NCBI RefSeq assembly: GCF_041381155.1
Contig: NC_091137.1
Location: 22,055,655 to 22,119,654, forward strand
Length of the DNA: 64,000 nt
DNA from: Argopecten irradians
Taxonomy: Eukaryota; Mollusca; Bivalvia; Pectinida; Pectinidae
Direction of reading: 5' to 3'
Shown: positions 46,905-60,324 of the stretch, in pieces
Layout: each line of letters begins with the position of its first letter
Numbering within the stretch: position 1 is the stretch's first letter
Translations under genes and position numbers: made by a program
Notes under the pieces: model-generated
The model's input: only the letters and a program-made list of their open reading frames with translations
Database searches by the model: none
Told to the model about the DNA's origin: nothing

Positions 46905-49900
46905 ATGGCGAAGGTGGTCATTGCAGGTAGGAAAATAATTGATATCTAAATGTTTTTACTGTATTCTGATAACCAATTCGCTTTTGTGATACACTATCGA
47001 ACAAAACAATGGCTAATTAACATTGATTTCTACGCAAAAACCGCAAACTCGGTAGTTTGACTCTACGTTACTGAATCTTGCCCATTGACTCCTTACCACT
47101 GATGTAAAATATTGTTTATGTGAAGCAGGATGGGATCATATGTACTATTTTCATACTGTGCTATGTATAATATGCTTTGATGAAATAAAAGATATTAAAA
47201 CATTGGATCTACTATATTGTTTCATACAAATTGAATTGGTAGGCTATTACACAATTTTTGATGCTCCAAGGGTTACTCTTACTGTCGTTAGTTATATCCA
47301 CCCCTGCACAATCTCATAGTAAAACTGGAAGCAACAGAATAGAACAGGTAATTTAGCCCTTTTTTGTAACACAAAATAATAGAATAACATTACAATGTGA
47401 TTAATTCTGTCGCCTTGTAGTTGGGTATCAACATTGTTGGAGTAAGTCCAGGGATGGATATAACAACAGTAACATTAACCCATTGAGTTTTGAAGATAGC
47501 TATAGCTGTAGCACAGAATATTGCAGGATACATGTTGTGAACAAGAACATCTACTGACATTTACACACAATAAGAAAATCTACTGTATTGTAAGTGTAAC
47601 TTGTCCCTGATGTGTGAAAATATCTCAAATGGCACATGCCCTCTTGCTGATAGAAGCAAATACTTCTATATTGTACTATGTTGTTTTCCCTTCAAAATTG
47701 ACAATGAATTAATTAATTATCAAGTAGACTTCAAATAATTTGGAAATAAAATGTAGACTTATTCCACAAACATTCAAACAAGATATGATAGCTAATCACC
47801 AATCTTTTCTAACTTTTAGTCAGAAAACATTCCTTCGGTCTCAGTTAACATGTCATCCTTGAACAAATCAAGTCTGCTTTTCTGTCAATGTCAAACCCAA
47901 AATTTCAATAAAAACATGCTGCCATCCATTTGTCTATTCCATAAAAGTCTGATCTCCAATCTCTCTCAAGTCATTATCTTCAACTTGCTGAAGTTGGTCA
48001 TAAATGCCATGCAATCAGAAGTGCCTGACATTTTGTTTTCTCTTTACACATGTCTCAGTTGGCACTAATTTATTACTAATAAAATTTATTAGATTTTGAC
48101 TATAAATTGGGCAAATTCCACATTTTTCATCATGGTCGCCTGTTACTCGTGTTACTTAGTTGATTTCTCCTGTTTCTTTACCAATTTCAGGGAAGGCTGA
48201 CTGTCCATACTATGCCCGATGTGAACTGCTTGGAGACAAATTAGCTAGAAACCTCCCAGACTTTAAACTCCACAAAATTGTGAAGCAGACTGGTGAATGG
48301 GAGGTGAGGTTTCTATCTCAAGAACTCTCATTTTTTTAGTGTTCTATGCTATCTGGAAACTTTTTTTTATTTAAGGGGGTTGATCAATATATAGAGAATG
48401 CATGGTCAGTATAAGTTGTATTTTGGTGAGGGTTAAGAAAAAGAAAAGTGGAGAGCCTATAATAATTACAGATGTACGTACATATAAAATTATCTAAAAT
48501 GCTATTTCATATTATAAGGCATATGTCCATATTTTCAAAGTCATCTCTTTGAACAGAATGATTCGTCTATGAAAAATAACACAAAGATTAATACTTATAA
48601 GCTTACATTTGGAATATTATGTAAAGTAGACAGTACCTCACATGTAAACAATACTGTTTGGTTATTTAGATCAATTCACTACATGTGAAGTGATGTTACC
48701 TTTAAATGAATGAACCTTCTTTTCGAATTACCACAGAAATGGCTGAAAACAACTTGTAATGAGCGTGGATGGTCCCACGTGAAGTCACCAATAGTTTGGA
48801 GGGAGTTGATTGACCGTGGTGGGAAAGGTGTCCTGATCGGTGGTGCCAATGAGTTTCAAGAGTATGCCAATGGATATTATGGGATGGAATCAGAACTTAT
48901 CAGTTCTGATATGATTAAAATCTCAAAAGAAAATCTCCAATACAAAACAGAAATGGATGAGGAAGAGAGAGAAATAAAAGCACAGAGCAAACCTCTACAT
49001 GTATGTATTACTGTAGCAGCAAGCCCTGTGTGTTATGCCATGGTGAATGCCATTGCCAAGGGCGATGTTTTTGGAAGCAAGCAGGAAATAGCGCTGCACT
49101 TACATGATGCCAAGGACAAAATGGAAACTTTGGAGGGATTAAAGATGGAAGCAAATGATCTGGCCCATGGACTTCTGAGGGATGTGACAGTTGAAACGAA
49201 CGTGCGTAAAGCTTTTAGCAACTGTGGTGCAATCATCCTTATGGATGAGGTTGTCATGAAAGATGGTGAAAGCAAGGACGCATGGTACAAAAGAAATTCA
49301 AATCTGTTCTCTGGTTATGCTAAAATTATTAATGAAGTAGCCAGAAAGAATGTGAAAGTGCTGCTAACAGGAGATGGACCAATCAATTTTAATGTGTTTA
49401 TGATGATTCAGAATGCTCCCGATATTCCCCGTCAAAACTTTGCTGGACTCTCCAGGATGTTGGAGAACCATACCAAGGCTGTGATTGCTGACAAGTTGAA
49501 TGTCAATTCTAGCGGGGTTGTTAACGTTATAATCTGGGGCAATATCAATGGTGAATACTACATTGACCTTGACAACAGCCGTGTCCATGGTTACGAAGGT
49601 GCTATTTGGGGCCCGCCATCATTTTCATTACCAACTAAAGAAATGATCTGGGACAAACAGTGGCTTACTAAGGAATTCCCAGAACTTGTCCAAACAAGGA
49701 AAGCTACTGTTGAGGGAGAGCTCAAGCATGGAGCCTCCATGTCAAAGGCAGCAGCCATTGCGACCATGCTGTGTCACTGGTGGAGCGGGTCTCCAAATGG
49801 ACAGACCTTTTCACTAGCTGTGTGCTCCGAGGGTAAGTCTTCTATGGGGAAATAAATTCCATATACATGCAACCACTTATTTTTACTACATCAACAATAA

Positions 49901-52445
49901 AACTCATTGAGTAAAGAGAAAATTGGGCTGTAATTTGTAAAGGTCTTTGTTATTTCAAACAGTTGTCCTCCAGAGGAAGGAATTCCAAATTACATATTAA
50001 ATAATCAATAAGAATGTCTCTTCTTCGCACATTTTCAAATTAAAGATAGATTTCACCTATCTGGCTTTTGATTCCATGTGCCTGAGAATGGCCAAGAGGC
50101 CAAAACATTTTGAAATGAAGAGACTTTCTTATTGATTTGTTTTTATCCCCCGCTTTCTCCGAAACGGCGGATATAACTGTAAGAAATGTAAACCGATTTT
50201 CTTTAAACTTAGTAACAAGGTTAAATGCCTTAAGGACACGGCCAAGTTTGATCTCGACTTTCAACGGACCTTATTTAGTGGAGTTATAGCCCTTTGCTTA
50301 AAGATGCTCCACCGCTGACAACTGGTATTTTTCACTATCAAAAACAAGAGCAGACGATTTAGTATTTTTCTTCGGGTACAAAAGTTACTTACTTTACATC
50401 ATTACCACCATTAAAAAGTTTGAGCTTCTAATTTTACTTCAAGTTAAAACTATGAAAAATAATTAATTGCATCCCGAAAAAATTCCGTGGCACTATATCT
50501 TACATGGAATGAAGTAATGATTGCGCATGCACCAAAGGCGAAATAAATTATTTCATATTATTTTTTGTGTTAATTAGGCATATATATACACGATTAAACA
50601 TCAATTATTGTTCAAATGATGAATATCATTTATGCTCTGTCGGCGGTGGAGCATCTTTAAATTAAAAAAAAAAGTCAGTTTCTGCCACTTCTGTGCAATA
50701 ACTGTAATAAATTTTCTTCAAACTTGGTATTAAGTTTGAATGCCTGAAGTGCCTGGCCAGGTTCGATCAACTCTTTCAGCGGATGTTATTTATCAGAGTT
50801 ATGGCCCTTTAATTTACTACAAATGTCATTTTTCTGCAGTTTCTGTGTAATGACTAACAAATGTTAAAACTAATATTGTTAAAACTTGGTAACTAAGTTA
50901 AATGCCTCAAGCGCTTAGCCAAGTTCGAGAGATCTTAATTAGCAGAGTTATGGCCCTTTGATTTAATAAAAAAAGTCATTTTCTGCTACTTCCATATAAT
51001 AACTGTAATAAATATTAACCAGTTTTCTTCAAACTTGGTAACTAAGTTAAATGTCTTACTTCCGAATAAGACTTCAGTTTATTTTTTCATGTTATAATCA
51101 AGGTAAAACCTTACCTAAATAATGTTAACCTACAATATGTCCTGAAAGTGGGGGAAGGAAATTCCACAAATTTGCATGTTGTTTCTAGTTTACAGGAAGT
51201 TGTTTATTTAAAGTATCACCACCATTGATCCTTTATTTACCAGGTTGGTATGGTATCCCTGCTGGCCTTGTCTACTCCTTTCCAGTAACCATGCACCCAA
51301 AAGGTTACTGGTATGTCGTACAGGATATTGACCTTTCAGAGGAGGTCAAGGAAAAACTCAAGGTCACCGTACAGGTGGGATATTTTACTTATGTTAATTT
51401 AGCTATATATGGGTATTACTATAGTTTACTATCATGGAAATATTTCTTAAGTAATCCTTTTCATCTTATTTTTTCATTCATTAAAATGGAAAATAGTCAT
51501 AAGTATGATTAATTTGACTTTTCTAATATTTTAATATTTCTTACCTGGTTACATACTGGTAATCTTAATTCATCGGTTTTCACCTTTCTTTGGTATACAA
51601 ATCTCAGAAGAATTTTACATAAGAATTGAACAAATTGCTGGAAGCATATTATGACTATATTTAAGAAATGTAATTTGAATTAAACATTTGGAATAAAATT
51701 AAAAATATGTGGCAATTCTCACAGCTCTTGCTTGCCAAATGTACCTGGTAAAAATATTGTCTGTCACTGGTTGATTATTTTCTATCAGGATTTGGTGTCT
51801 GAGAAGGAAATTATGTACCCACCTCCAAAACCTCCTACCCCACCACCAGGTGAGGTCAAGGTCACTATTATTGATCCCAAGGAGGAAGCTGCTGCTGCAG
51901 CTGCTGCAGCATCAGAGAAGGAAGAAGAGGAAAAGAAAGTGGAGTCAGGGGAGGAAGGCACAGGTATGCTTTAATTTCTACTACTTCAGCTTGTTTAGGA
52001 ATATTTTATTTGACCTAAAGTCAGTCTGGATGTCCTGAAAATATATTCTATAGTGTTCTTTGATGTACATGTACATGTAATCTGCTATGCACAAACTTTA
52101 TAATTTGTGTTTTGTTTAATAAGAGTATTTGCCCTTTCTTCGACCATGAAATTATTTATATAACAAAAGTTAGTCATTTTTTAACATCTAATGGTTTTAC
52201 TGTTTAATTTCCCTAGGTTTAATCCTACAAATTTAATCATTTCTTTTCTTTGTATAGGAAGCACAACAACAACATCTGATTCAGCTGTAGAGGTCGACTC
52301 GTCTACTGAGCCAAAGTTGGAGACAATTGTGGAGGAGAAAGCAGGCAATGAGAATGCTAATGCTGCAGCCAGCAGTGAAAATGAAGCCAAGGGGGAGAAC
52401 TCTGAACAGGAAGCTGCTCCAACAGAGGAACCAGCGACAGAATGA
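46905..52445 (+). CDS. MDH1B: MDH1B-like malate dehydrogenase relative, probable pseudoenzyme (6 exons, 574 aa)
   Basis: Exons 46905-46926, 48191-48303, 48737-49832, 51244-51374, 51789-51963 and 52258-52445, all GT-AG, joined open frame. It matches MDH1B over its length: [20 protein letters not shown] at the N-terminus, [15 protein letters not shown], then [15 protein letters not shown] and YEGAIWGP. Residues 12-15 (CPYY) look like a glutaredoxin-type motif that heads the MDH-like domain (about 130-455). The MDH dinucleotide loop (GAAGQI in MDH1) reads VAASPVC at 138-144, the catalytic His of GNHS is Ile315, and the Asp/Arg of LDHNR are not kept, while Arg285 is. Enzymatic MDH activity is therefore unlikely. 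Vertebrate MDH1B is described as testis/cilia-associated. The tail (about 465-574) is Pro-, Ala- and Glu-rich. AATAAA at 53077. Confidence 0.92.
46927..48190 (+). other. intron 1 of the MDH1B-like gene
   Basis: 1.26 kb, gtagga...tttcag. No repeat or nested gene recognised. Confidence 0.8.
50006..50134. repeat. small inverted-repeat element in MDH1B intron 3
   Basis: caataagaatgtctcttctt near 50006 pairs with gagactttcttattg near 50119. Between them lies cttttgattccatgtgcc, a phrase also found near 16628. Probably a diverged dispersed element. Confidence 0.5.
50142..51070 (+). repeat. degenerate tandem repeat of about 145-165 bp, split by a MITE
   Basis: Units containing tcttcaaacttggtaactaa, gttaaatgcc.., ggccaagttcgat and gagttatggccctttg begin near 50199, 50711, 50875 and 51020. 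The GATGCTCC MITE at 50298-50660 sits between the first two. It starts with tttttatcccccgctttctcc, a typical end of this kind of repeat. Confidence 0.7.
50298..50660 (+). mobile_element. GATGCTCC MITE copy 3
   Basis: 363 bp with ends TTAAAGATGCTCCACCGCTG and the complement of GGCGGTGGAGCATCTTTAA. It lies in MDH1B intron 3 and is very similar to copies 1 and 2. Confidence 0.9.
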
Positions 52446-53095
52446 TTAGGATTCCTGGAAAACGTAGGATATCAAGATAACTGTTGAGTGACATTATACA
52501 TGAACAGAAATTCCCTGACAAAGTTCAAGACATTATCATATTGATGACTTTAAAAATTAACATGTAACTTCCACCTTGTTCATGTTCCTATTTCTACTTC
52601 ACTTAACAAAACATTCACATGGCTTTTGTCAATTGGTTAAGTTTGTGTATGTAGATAAGGCAGGATACTCCATCATATTTAAGTATTTATAGAGGTGATT
52701 GCTGTCCTTACAGAGTTTCTCAACAAGTGTACTGTGCCTGTAAATATTGTATCACCATGTAGTCTAAATTCTATGCTGAGAAAGAATGCAATATTTATTC
52801 AAAATGTTGGAGATGCAATGTCTTTATATTCAAATGTGTGTGACACTCATATTTTCTTCAAACTGAAAGCTGGATAAAATACTGAAACTTGACAAGTGCG
52901 ACTAAAATGGGAAAATCTGACTGTGATGGAAGTGAACAGCTGCACCTGAAATATATAATTTCTTAAGTCTTTATGTTATGTGTGTATAATTTTGAAGACA
53001 TGTAAATATGTATATAAAGTATCTATGGATGACAAATGTATTGCAAAATTCTTTATAAAGTAAAAATCTAAATGAAAATAAATATCAAAGTCCTA
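52446..53095 (+). other. 3' UTR of the MDH1B-like gene
   Basis: Non-coding sequence from the TGA to just past an AATAAA at 53077-53082, the first good polyadenylation signal in a suitable position. Confidence 0.6.
53077..53082 (+). terminator. polyadenylation signal of the MDH1B-like gene
   Basis: AATAAA, 632 bp after the stop codon. Confidence 0.6.
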
Positions 53096-54160
53096 CCATT
53101 TTGTCAATTTTTCTTGGACACTGTATGACAAGACGGTCGAAATATATAATCTATTCATACAATACATGAAATCTTTATATAAAATATTTAGATTTCCGTG
53201 TAATAACTCAATATCTCTTTGACAGATCAAACTCACAAAGTACAAATCTTAGATATTTGCTTATTACAGATTCAGGAATTTGAATCTTTTCCTTACTACA
53301 GTAATGATTGCATGAGAAAATTTCTTAATAAACTCCAGTATTCTTTGGATCAAAGATGATCAAACATGCAGTGTGCTTTATCAATAATGTCTGCTTTGTA
53401 TTAAAAAATACCTAATATTCGTGATTGATGCTGATTGTGCTTGAAAAATTAAATTGATCAGTTGCTGGCAATGGGCACATCTTTTTTTTTCTAATTCTTT
53501 TTACATAAAAATCAACTTCTGTCAGTGTTCAGTACACAGTACTTCTGTGATGATCTCCCTTCAACAATCAGCAATTCTTTGTTTCTTAGTAGTAAGTGCA
53601 AGCAATATACTACAGAAACTTCTCATTTCAATAAGAAATAATATTTTTATGTTACTATCTTAAACAGCATACCGTATTTGAATCAACAAGTGCTCCCCCT
53701 CCCTATAAGCACTCCTCACCATGTTTCCAAGGCCTCATTTAAGTTCACATACCTTTAAATCTAGTTTTAAATCCATTAAATACATTGTGTCAACATGAAA
53801 ACCATAGTTTCTTTATTTTGTGGATTACTTTTAATAATTTTATGAAAGGTCTAATTAATTTGGAGCAATTAAGTGCTCTCTCAATATTCTCTGCTTTTGA
53901 AGTGCTCTGGGTGTTTATTTGGTCTGGGACTGTCAAATACGGTAGCAACAAAGGACACACAACATTAATCAAACAGTTTATTTTTATTTTCTTTCCAAGT
54001 TTATTCTGAACTATGACCAACAGCTGCTGGTACTAATAAATAACCAAGAACAAATACAGGTATTATCATATATACATTGTACATCCATACGTTCACACTC
54101 AATTCATAAGTCAACATTGTCACAAAAAGAAAATGATATACCTGTGCCATAATTTCCTGT
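53096..54160. other. intergenic, no gene recognised
   Basis: AT-rich. Short open frames on both strands overlap and show no motif. Confidence 0.4.
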
Positions 54161-54164
54161 GTAT

Positions 54165-54590
54165 TACCCGCACCGGCATATAGCCTGCCGGATAAAAAAT
54201 CGGGCATTTTTGATGATTTGTAAAATAATTTCCAGATAGCCCGCACCGGCAGATTGCCTGCGGGCTATATATCGATTTACCTATGGAGATGGATGGTGAT
54301 TCGAGACCTATATACTGAATACAGGATCTATTTGCCCATATATTTGATGCCTAAGAGACTTCAAAACATATTTGTAAAACTATATCAGTTTATTAAATGT
54401 ATATTTGGCTGAAAGATGTTTAGCTTTGTATTTCTTTTTTATTTAAAAAGAAAACAGTACTTTAGCTATCAATTTTCATTTTCATGCTTTCTTCAATACA
54501 TTTTGAAATCCAGAATACTGTATAGCCCCCATTTTATTCAAATCTGGTTATGCAATTAATAGATAGCCCACATCGGCAGATAGCCTGCAC
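54165..54590. repeat. three copies of a GC-rich hairpin motif
   Basis: acccgcaccggcatatagcctgc-type words occur at about 54166, 54239 and 54566. The middle one, tagcccgca...tgcgggcta, makes an 9-bp hairpin. GC-rich islands in AT-rich DNA, function unknown. Confidence 0.65.
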
Positions 54591-56038
54591 TTGACGTATG
54601 TTGACTGTACGTGTACAAATTTCAGCGGTATTCAAATTTTAACGCCTTTCACGCTCAAGTCATAGCGCTAATTCAAGTACAGCGCTAAAATTTGTCCCAA
54701 CCTACACTATAAATGTAACAATATTTATTCAGTATAGCATCACGGTCCGATGGAAATATGAAATTTGGGTGGCATGTGTTGGTTTTTACTTGATATATTA
54801 ATTACTTGTGCAGGGATCATTTCACCGGCGAGAGTACATCCGGAAACAACAGTCACCTACAATTTTATAATATATCAAATTAAACGCATGATAAGGTGAA
54901 TACAGTATTAGTATTTCTTAATGACCAAAAAAAACCAATCCCTTCCTACCAACCCTTCATTTCTGTAAAGGGTGTTACCAGAAGGAAGTAATGTATATTT
55001 TTTTATTTGGCCTAATAAGATTTAGTGCAATATGTAATGCTGGTATCTGTTAATAAGTATCCATAAATGGATTTTTCTTTTCATATCTTTAACATTTACC
55101 CATTTGGATAAAAAAAATGAAATGATGAAAATAATTGAACATTTAACAAAAGTTTACCATCAATGTATTGCTATTTTCATTATTTTTTCTTTTTCTGTTT
55201 CCTATTTCGCCACTATCATACAGTAAAACGTTTTGGACTTAATTTTTTTTTTTAAATATATATTAATCAGTCTTGTGGATAATTGAACATAAAGCCAAAA
55301 TTAAGCAAGTAAAACATCTAAATCCTGTAAGATTAAACAAAAAATGCTTGTTCTTGTTTATTATTTATCCCATTCGGATTTTTCAAAGTTGATAAAATCA
55401 CATCAGAACAAAAAACTTTAACAGGATAACAACAAACGTGGGTCATAATATACATATAATACAAAAATAAAGACTTTTTAATTGAACTACCTACGTTCTT
55501 AGTAAGTGCATGGGGTAAATGAGTTCAAATACAAGTACAAAATGTAATGGTACATCATTAACCTTCAGTTACTAACATAATATATCTATTGATGTTTAAA
55601 GACATTAACATACAAAATCCATATAATGTTCTAGCTGCAATATTGTAGGCTTCAAGACAAATAATGGTGTCTTTTTTTAACTGGAAAGAATGTATATATA
55701 TATAGAAGGCTGGGTACATATATGTATACATATCCTTGCCTGTTCTTGTTTTTATAACTGATGAAATATACGATTTATCGGTGGTGATAGTACCCTACGC
55801 AATTTGTTCACATCTTCACACAGGCAACTTTGTTCTACTCTGACCTTACTGATACCTGTGCAGAATATCAGGGGAGAGTTCGCTTTCTTGCCTGGTATTT
55901 GATATTCCTCACTCTATGCGACAAACCCTTGGAAAACATACTCTGAAAAACAAGAAAATATACATTGAAAAATACGTAAAACTTACAATTTACATTTCAA
56001 AACTACAAATGAAGTTGAACCTAAGGCCAAACAAAAAT
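54591..56038. other. intergenic, no gene recognised
   Basis: AT-rich. The phrase ctagctgcaatattgtag near 55632 also occurs near 31815, so part is a dispersed repeat. Confidence 0.4.
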
Positions 56039-56252
56039 AATGTCTGTTTAGGGTTACACTGGCAACAAAAATAGGGTCGGTAGGTCAGTGGGATTTATTT
56101 TTAGTGTCTTTCACTCTAAAATAATGGCCGAAACCAGAGATCGAAATCCCGACTTTTAATTTTTTTTCATAGAAAAGTGTGAAAAAAAAAAAAAAATAGG
56201 GTCAGGGGTAAAAAATTAGGGTCGGTCGGGTAGCCCTAAACAGACATTTTTT
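56039..56252. mobile_element. MITE with AATGTCTGTTTAGGG termini
   Basis: Inverted ends aatgtctgtttagggttac and gtagccctaaacagacattt, about 214 bp. The inside has aaaatagggtcggtaggtc-like words near both ends and an A-rich tract. Superfamily not assigned. Confidence 0.8.
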
Positions 56253-57480
56253 TTCCCTTATGTCAATAATGTAAGATCTATCAGAGATATCTCAGTACTA
56301 AAGGAAAATAAAGGGAACTAACTGTGGAAGATCAGAATGCAGGCTTTTCAAAACAAAAGATGAATCTAAAAATGGTTTACAGACAAACCTCACATTTCAG
56401 CTCCTGAAACTTGTTTTATGATTAGTATTCTTTTCTAAATGCAGTACCAGCTGTTATATACTATCACCCCACATACCAAATTGAATTCTTATCTAATAAA
56501 TAACGATAGAACAAAACTTTTCCATGATATGCTTTCACCCTATGGCAGACTGTGTAGAGTCCATTTCAGATCTTTGATTCAAAATTAAAAGAGGAAGATA
56601 CACAAAAAGGAATAATATAAAGATATATATACCAATAAATCAGAATGGCGAAGCCATTATATTAATAAGCCCCTTATTGTGTGGCACATGGGACATAAAA
56701 TACAGTGTATTCCTAAGTAACATACCTTGGTACACTGCATATGTTTTTTTGATAAGATTGATGTAACATCCAATATATATATATATGTATGTCATAACAT
56801 CTTAAGCATTATATTTTTGATAACGATGTGTTTTACATTCTTCAATTAGGTACATGTATTACAGATGGGAAAATCGTCAGAAAGTTGACACTGAGACAAA
56901 TATTGGAGCAGTCGTATCACATGGGTTCAAGTTAGGGGGCTGTGTGGAGTGGGGATATCACAATCTTATATTTACAGTTTGCACTGACACGGACTCAATA
57001 ACCATGCTTTCTAGTATTATCATTATCAGTGTATAATGATAGTAGAACACATGCGACAATTCTATTGTTATGGAAATAGTCGCTGGCATAGCAATGTGGG
57101 GTCATGACCCAACTTTTGGTGGGAACAAATGATTGACACGATTCCAATCAGTTGTTCATTGAATTCGTTGATGATGATGGGAGAGAGAAAAATATGGGTA
57201 CTTTAGTAAAAAATATGCAACTGTAGTGAGAATAAATTATATTAATTTACGTGAAAAAACTGTAACTGCTTCGCCGGGGTTACATAATTTACATGTGCTC
57301 CATTATCATTATACCCTCATAACCTCAACAAAACAAAAAGCTATTCCTTAAATAGAGGTAGTGTAGGACTGCACAACTAACAAAACTACAAACATGTTAC
57401 AAAAAATCTGTCCATTGAAGGCAAAAATATTTCTATTTTCAGACATTCATTTAACACGGGGGTAATCGTGGTACATCGGT
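56253..57480. other. intergenic, no gene recognised
   Basis: AT-rich, with a (TA)n run near 56775. No supported gene. Confidence 0.4.
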
Positions 57481-57487
57481 TTTTTAA

Positions 57488-57975
57488 AACCGTCAGAGTG
57501 GTACAACGATATTTCAATTCCGTCAGAGTAAAATGGTTGCTACAAATTCCGTCAGAGCAAAATGTGAGACATATGTGACTTTAATTACATGTAGAAATAT
57601 TACTATTGTGTAATATGCTTCGATTATTGCGGTATGTCACAACATCACTATTTCGAACACTTTATTATTTTATTTTTGGCGAGTGTGAATATATTAACTC
57701 CAGTTAAATGCATATTTGTATAGGAAATATGTCAATTAGTTGAAATTACGTTTTGGAAACATAAAAGAGTTCTCAAAAGTATTTTGTTAACCAAACAATA
57801 TAAGGATATGATCATTTGATCATAATGACAGATCAAAGCCGGCGAAAAAGAAATTTTATGGCAGTTTGCTTTGATCGGAATAAAGTATTTGGAACAATAA
57901 TACATTTTCCGTTCACTACTGATACAATTTTCGTTACCTACTGATTGAAACATGATACAATTGCCGTTCATCATC
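57488..57975 (+). repeat. iterated ATTCCGTCAGAG / GATACAATTTCCGT motifs, left cluster
   Basis: CCGTCAGAG occurs at 57490, 57520 and 57549, about 30 bp apart. gatacaatt..cgtt words occur at about 57921 and 57953, with a diverged one at 57899. The same motif appears inverted at 60325-60405, beyond the LINE remnant. Confidence 0.65.
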
Positions 57976-58444
57976 AATTAAGAAATAAAAAGTTTTATTA
58001 CCGTTTTATCGGGAAAATGTACATAAAGTATGTATGCGAAGCACAATAAACATCCTCACTAGATAAATTATTATTGGTATTCATCAAGAAACAAGGAATA
58101 TTCTATTTATTACAAAAATGTACATTTTTTTTCTCGCTCTCATCTACAAAAAAACATCACTTCTAGTTTGGCCAAAGTTTATTCCGTCATTGAATTTTAA
58201 AAGTTATTTACTTTTTTCAATTATTAACTATAAACTAATGACGTAGCAATCAAAATGACATTTTCACTGCCAATGCTGCATTCATATTGGTGAAAAGCGA
58301 GTGAAAACAACAATTGATATTTTCACTGGAGTGAAGTATATTATGTTCACCTTATATTTTACTGCGAAAAATGCACTTAAATGGTCTATACCTTTTAAAT
58401 TAAAAGTCAATGAACAGTATTTTTATATGCTGACCAATGGAAAT

Positions 58445-60150
58445 AATAGACATTGCTATGAAGGAAGGAGGAGTACCAGGTGTGTCAGGATGCATTTAAC
58501 ACAGTGTTCTAACACAGATCATCAGAGAGGCCAAGGAAAGGAAAGAGGATCTGGCTGTTATGTGGATAAACCTGGAAAATGTGTATGGTTCACGCTGTAG
58601 AGGTACCATGTGCCAAAGAAGATAAGCCATCTGCTTAAGGAGTACTTTGACAGACTTCAGATAAAGTTTACAGTGCTGAATTACACAACCACCTTGCAGT
58701 GTCTAGTAGCTGGAATAGTTACTGAATGCACTGTGTCAGTGATTTTATTCTCTACGCCTATGAACCTGATTGGTTAAATCTGTGGAAAAAATGAGTAGAG
58801 GGCCATGGATGAAAGCAGGTATTCGACAACCCCAGTAAGAGCTTTCATGGACGACATGCCGGTAAGCACAAAGACGGCAGTCGAAGCTAGGTGGAGCATG
58901 GTATCGAAGAAAGGGAAGGTTACCAACATACATTTGAGATAGATGAAGACACTATTCCAACCGTGTCCATGAAGCCATTGAAATGCCTTGGTAAATCAAT
59001 ACTACAACGGCTCATTGAGTGACACCAAGAACGTGAGTGAAACGAAACAGCTGAAGAAGTGGATGGAAACAATAGAAAGAATCGGTCTACAAAGCCCTGG
59101 ATTTATCAACACGGCGTGCTACCTCGAATCCTTTGGCCTCTACTAGCGTACGAAATGAAAATGACGGCAGTCGGCTTGTAGTTCAGAAAAAAATTACAAC
59201 TTCCCCTGATATCACTAACAAAGGATTACAAGGTCACCAAAGTCAGATAGCTACTAATGTTAAGGGACAGCATGGTGACATCGTGTGAAGTGTGGCAGTG
59301 GGCAGGCAAGCACTTGGTGTAACAACTAGAGCAAGATGGGGAACAGCTACGGATGAGAAGAGACAGCTTGTACAGAAGGAAGTCCGCCAGATGGAGGAAC
59401 ACACAAGAACAGTCCGGGCAACAAGCTTGACGCAGCAGGGCAGTTGGTTAAATTCGGAAGTTACTCGTCAAAAGAAGTTAACATGGAGCGATATGTGGTC
59501 TATGGATGCGCAGATTCTGCAGTTCAAGCTGAAGTCAGTATATGATGTTTTGCCCTCACCAACAAACTTCGTAACATGGGATATAAGAGGAACCCAATTG
59601 CAAGCCCTTGGACAAACTAGCAAATGTAGAGCACATCTTGTCTTCAAGCTCAGTTACGTTGGCGGATGGACGATATACATGGCGTCACAACAAGGTTATA
59701 TCTGTCCTTGCAAATACATTAGAGAAGAACTGGAAAAAGCCAGAGAAGGGCAAAAGGGTATGAAATTTTTCACATTTGTCCGAACAGGAGAGCAGATTAC
59801 GAAGTGGGCTACTTTGCGAACAAATCTAGAATGCCGAATGCAGTTTCCACCAGAGATAACAACGACAAATCAAAGACCAGGTATTGTCATATGGTCTTCC
59901 AAACAGGTTATCTTGGTGGAGTGGGAAAAACGCGTATGAAAGTAAGGGAGCCAAATATCTGGATCTAGTAGCAGACTGTCAGCAAAGAGAATGGAAGATG
60001 GAAGGTATGATGCATTCCAGTGGAGATGCGAATCATTGGTGCCACCTGAGCAGAGAGGAAGAAGTTGACCGTATGTGTGTGCCGGGAGACAGAAATGGCT
60101 TCATCATGGCTGTGGAGGAAACGAGAGGAGCTGTAGCAAGTGCTTGTTAG
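58445..60150 (+). mobile_element. decayed R2/NeSL-like LINE remnant
   Basis: Fragments of a reverse-transcriptase polyprotein appear in order: GGVPGVSGC, IREAKERKEDLAVMWINLEN + VYGS, ISHLLKEYFDRLQIKFTV + LNYTTTLQCLVAGI, RAFMDDMP, FKCLGK, then a 215-codon open stretch at 59292-59939 (ARWGTATDEKRQLVQKEVRQ, SWLNSEVTRQKKLTWSDMWS, YDVLPSPTNF). This matches the RT-plus-C-terminal region of LINEs common in bivalves and other invertebrates, usually labelled type-1 element R2. Several frame changes, stops and an internal loss between about 59000 and 59290 show a dead copy, and the 5' part is missing. It contributes no host function. Confidence 0.8.
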
Positions 60151-60324
60151 GAATTTTGTCTTTATTCCCTTCAAAACAAGAAAACTGAACCTGAGATGGT
60201 GTTCTTATGAACAAAACAGATATAATTAGCTTTGTCACCACAAAATAAAACGATTGGAATAAGAAATACAGATATATAAGCTACAAATGTCTTCATTGAT
60301 GTAAATGGGATATCTAAAGACATG

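Noticed and set aside
48710-48736. ATG at 48710 as the start of the MDH1B-like protein
   Set aside because: The first nine codons lie in intron 2. A good acceptor at 48736 and two upstream exons encode the conserved N-terminus.
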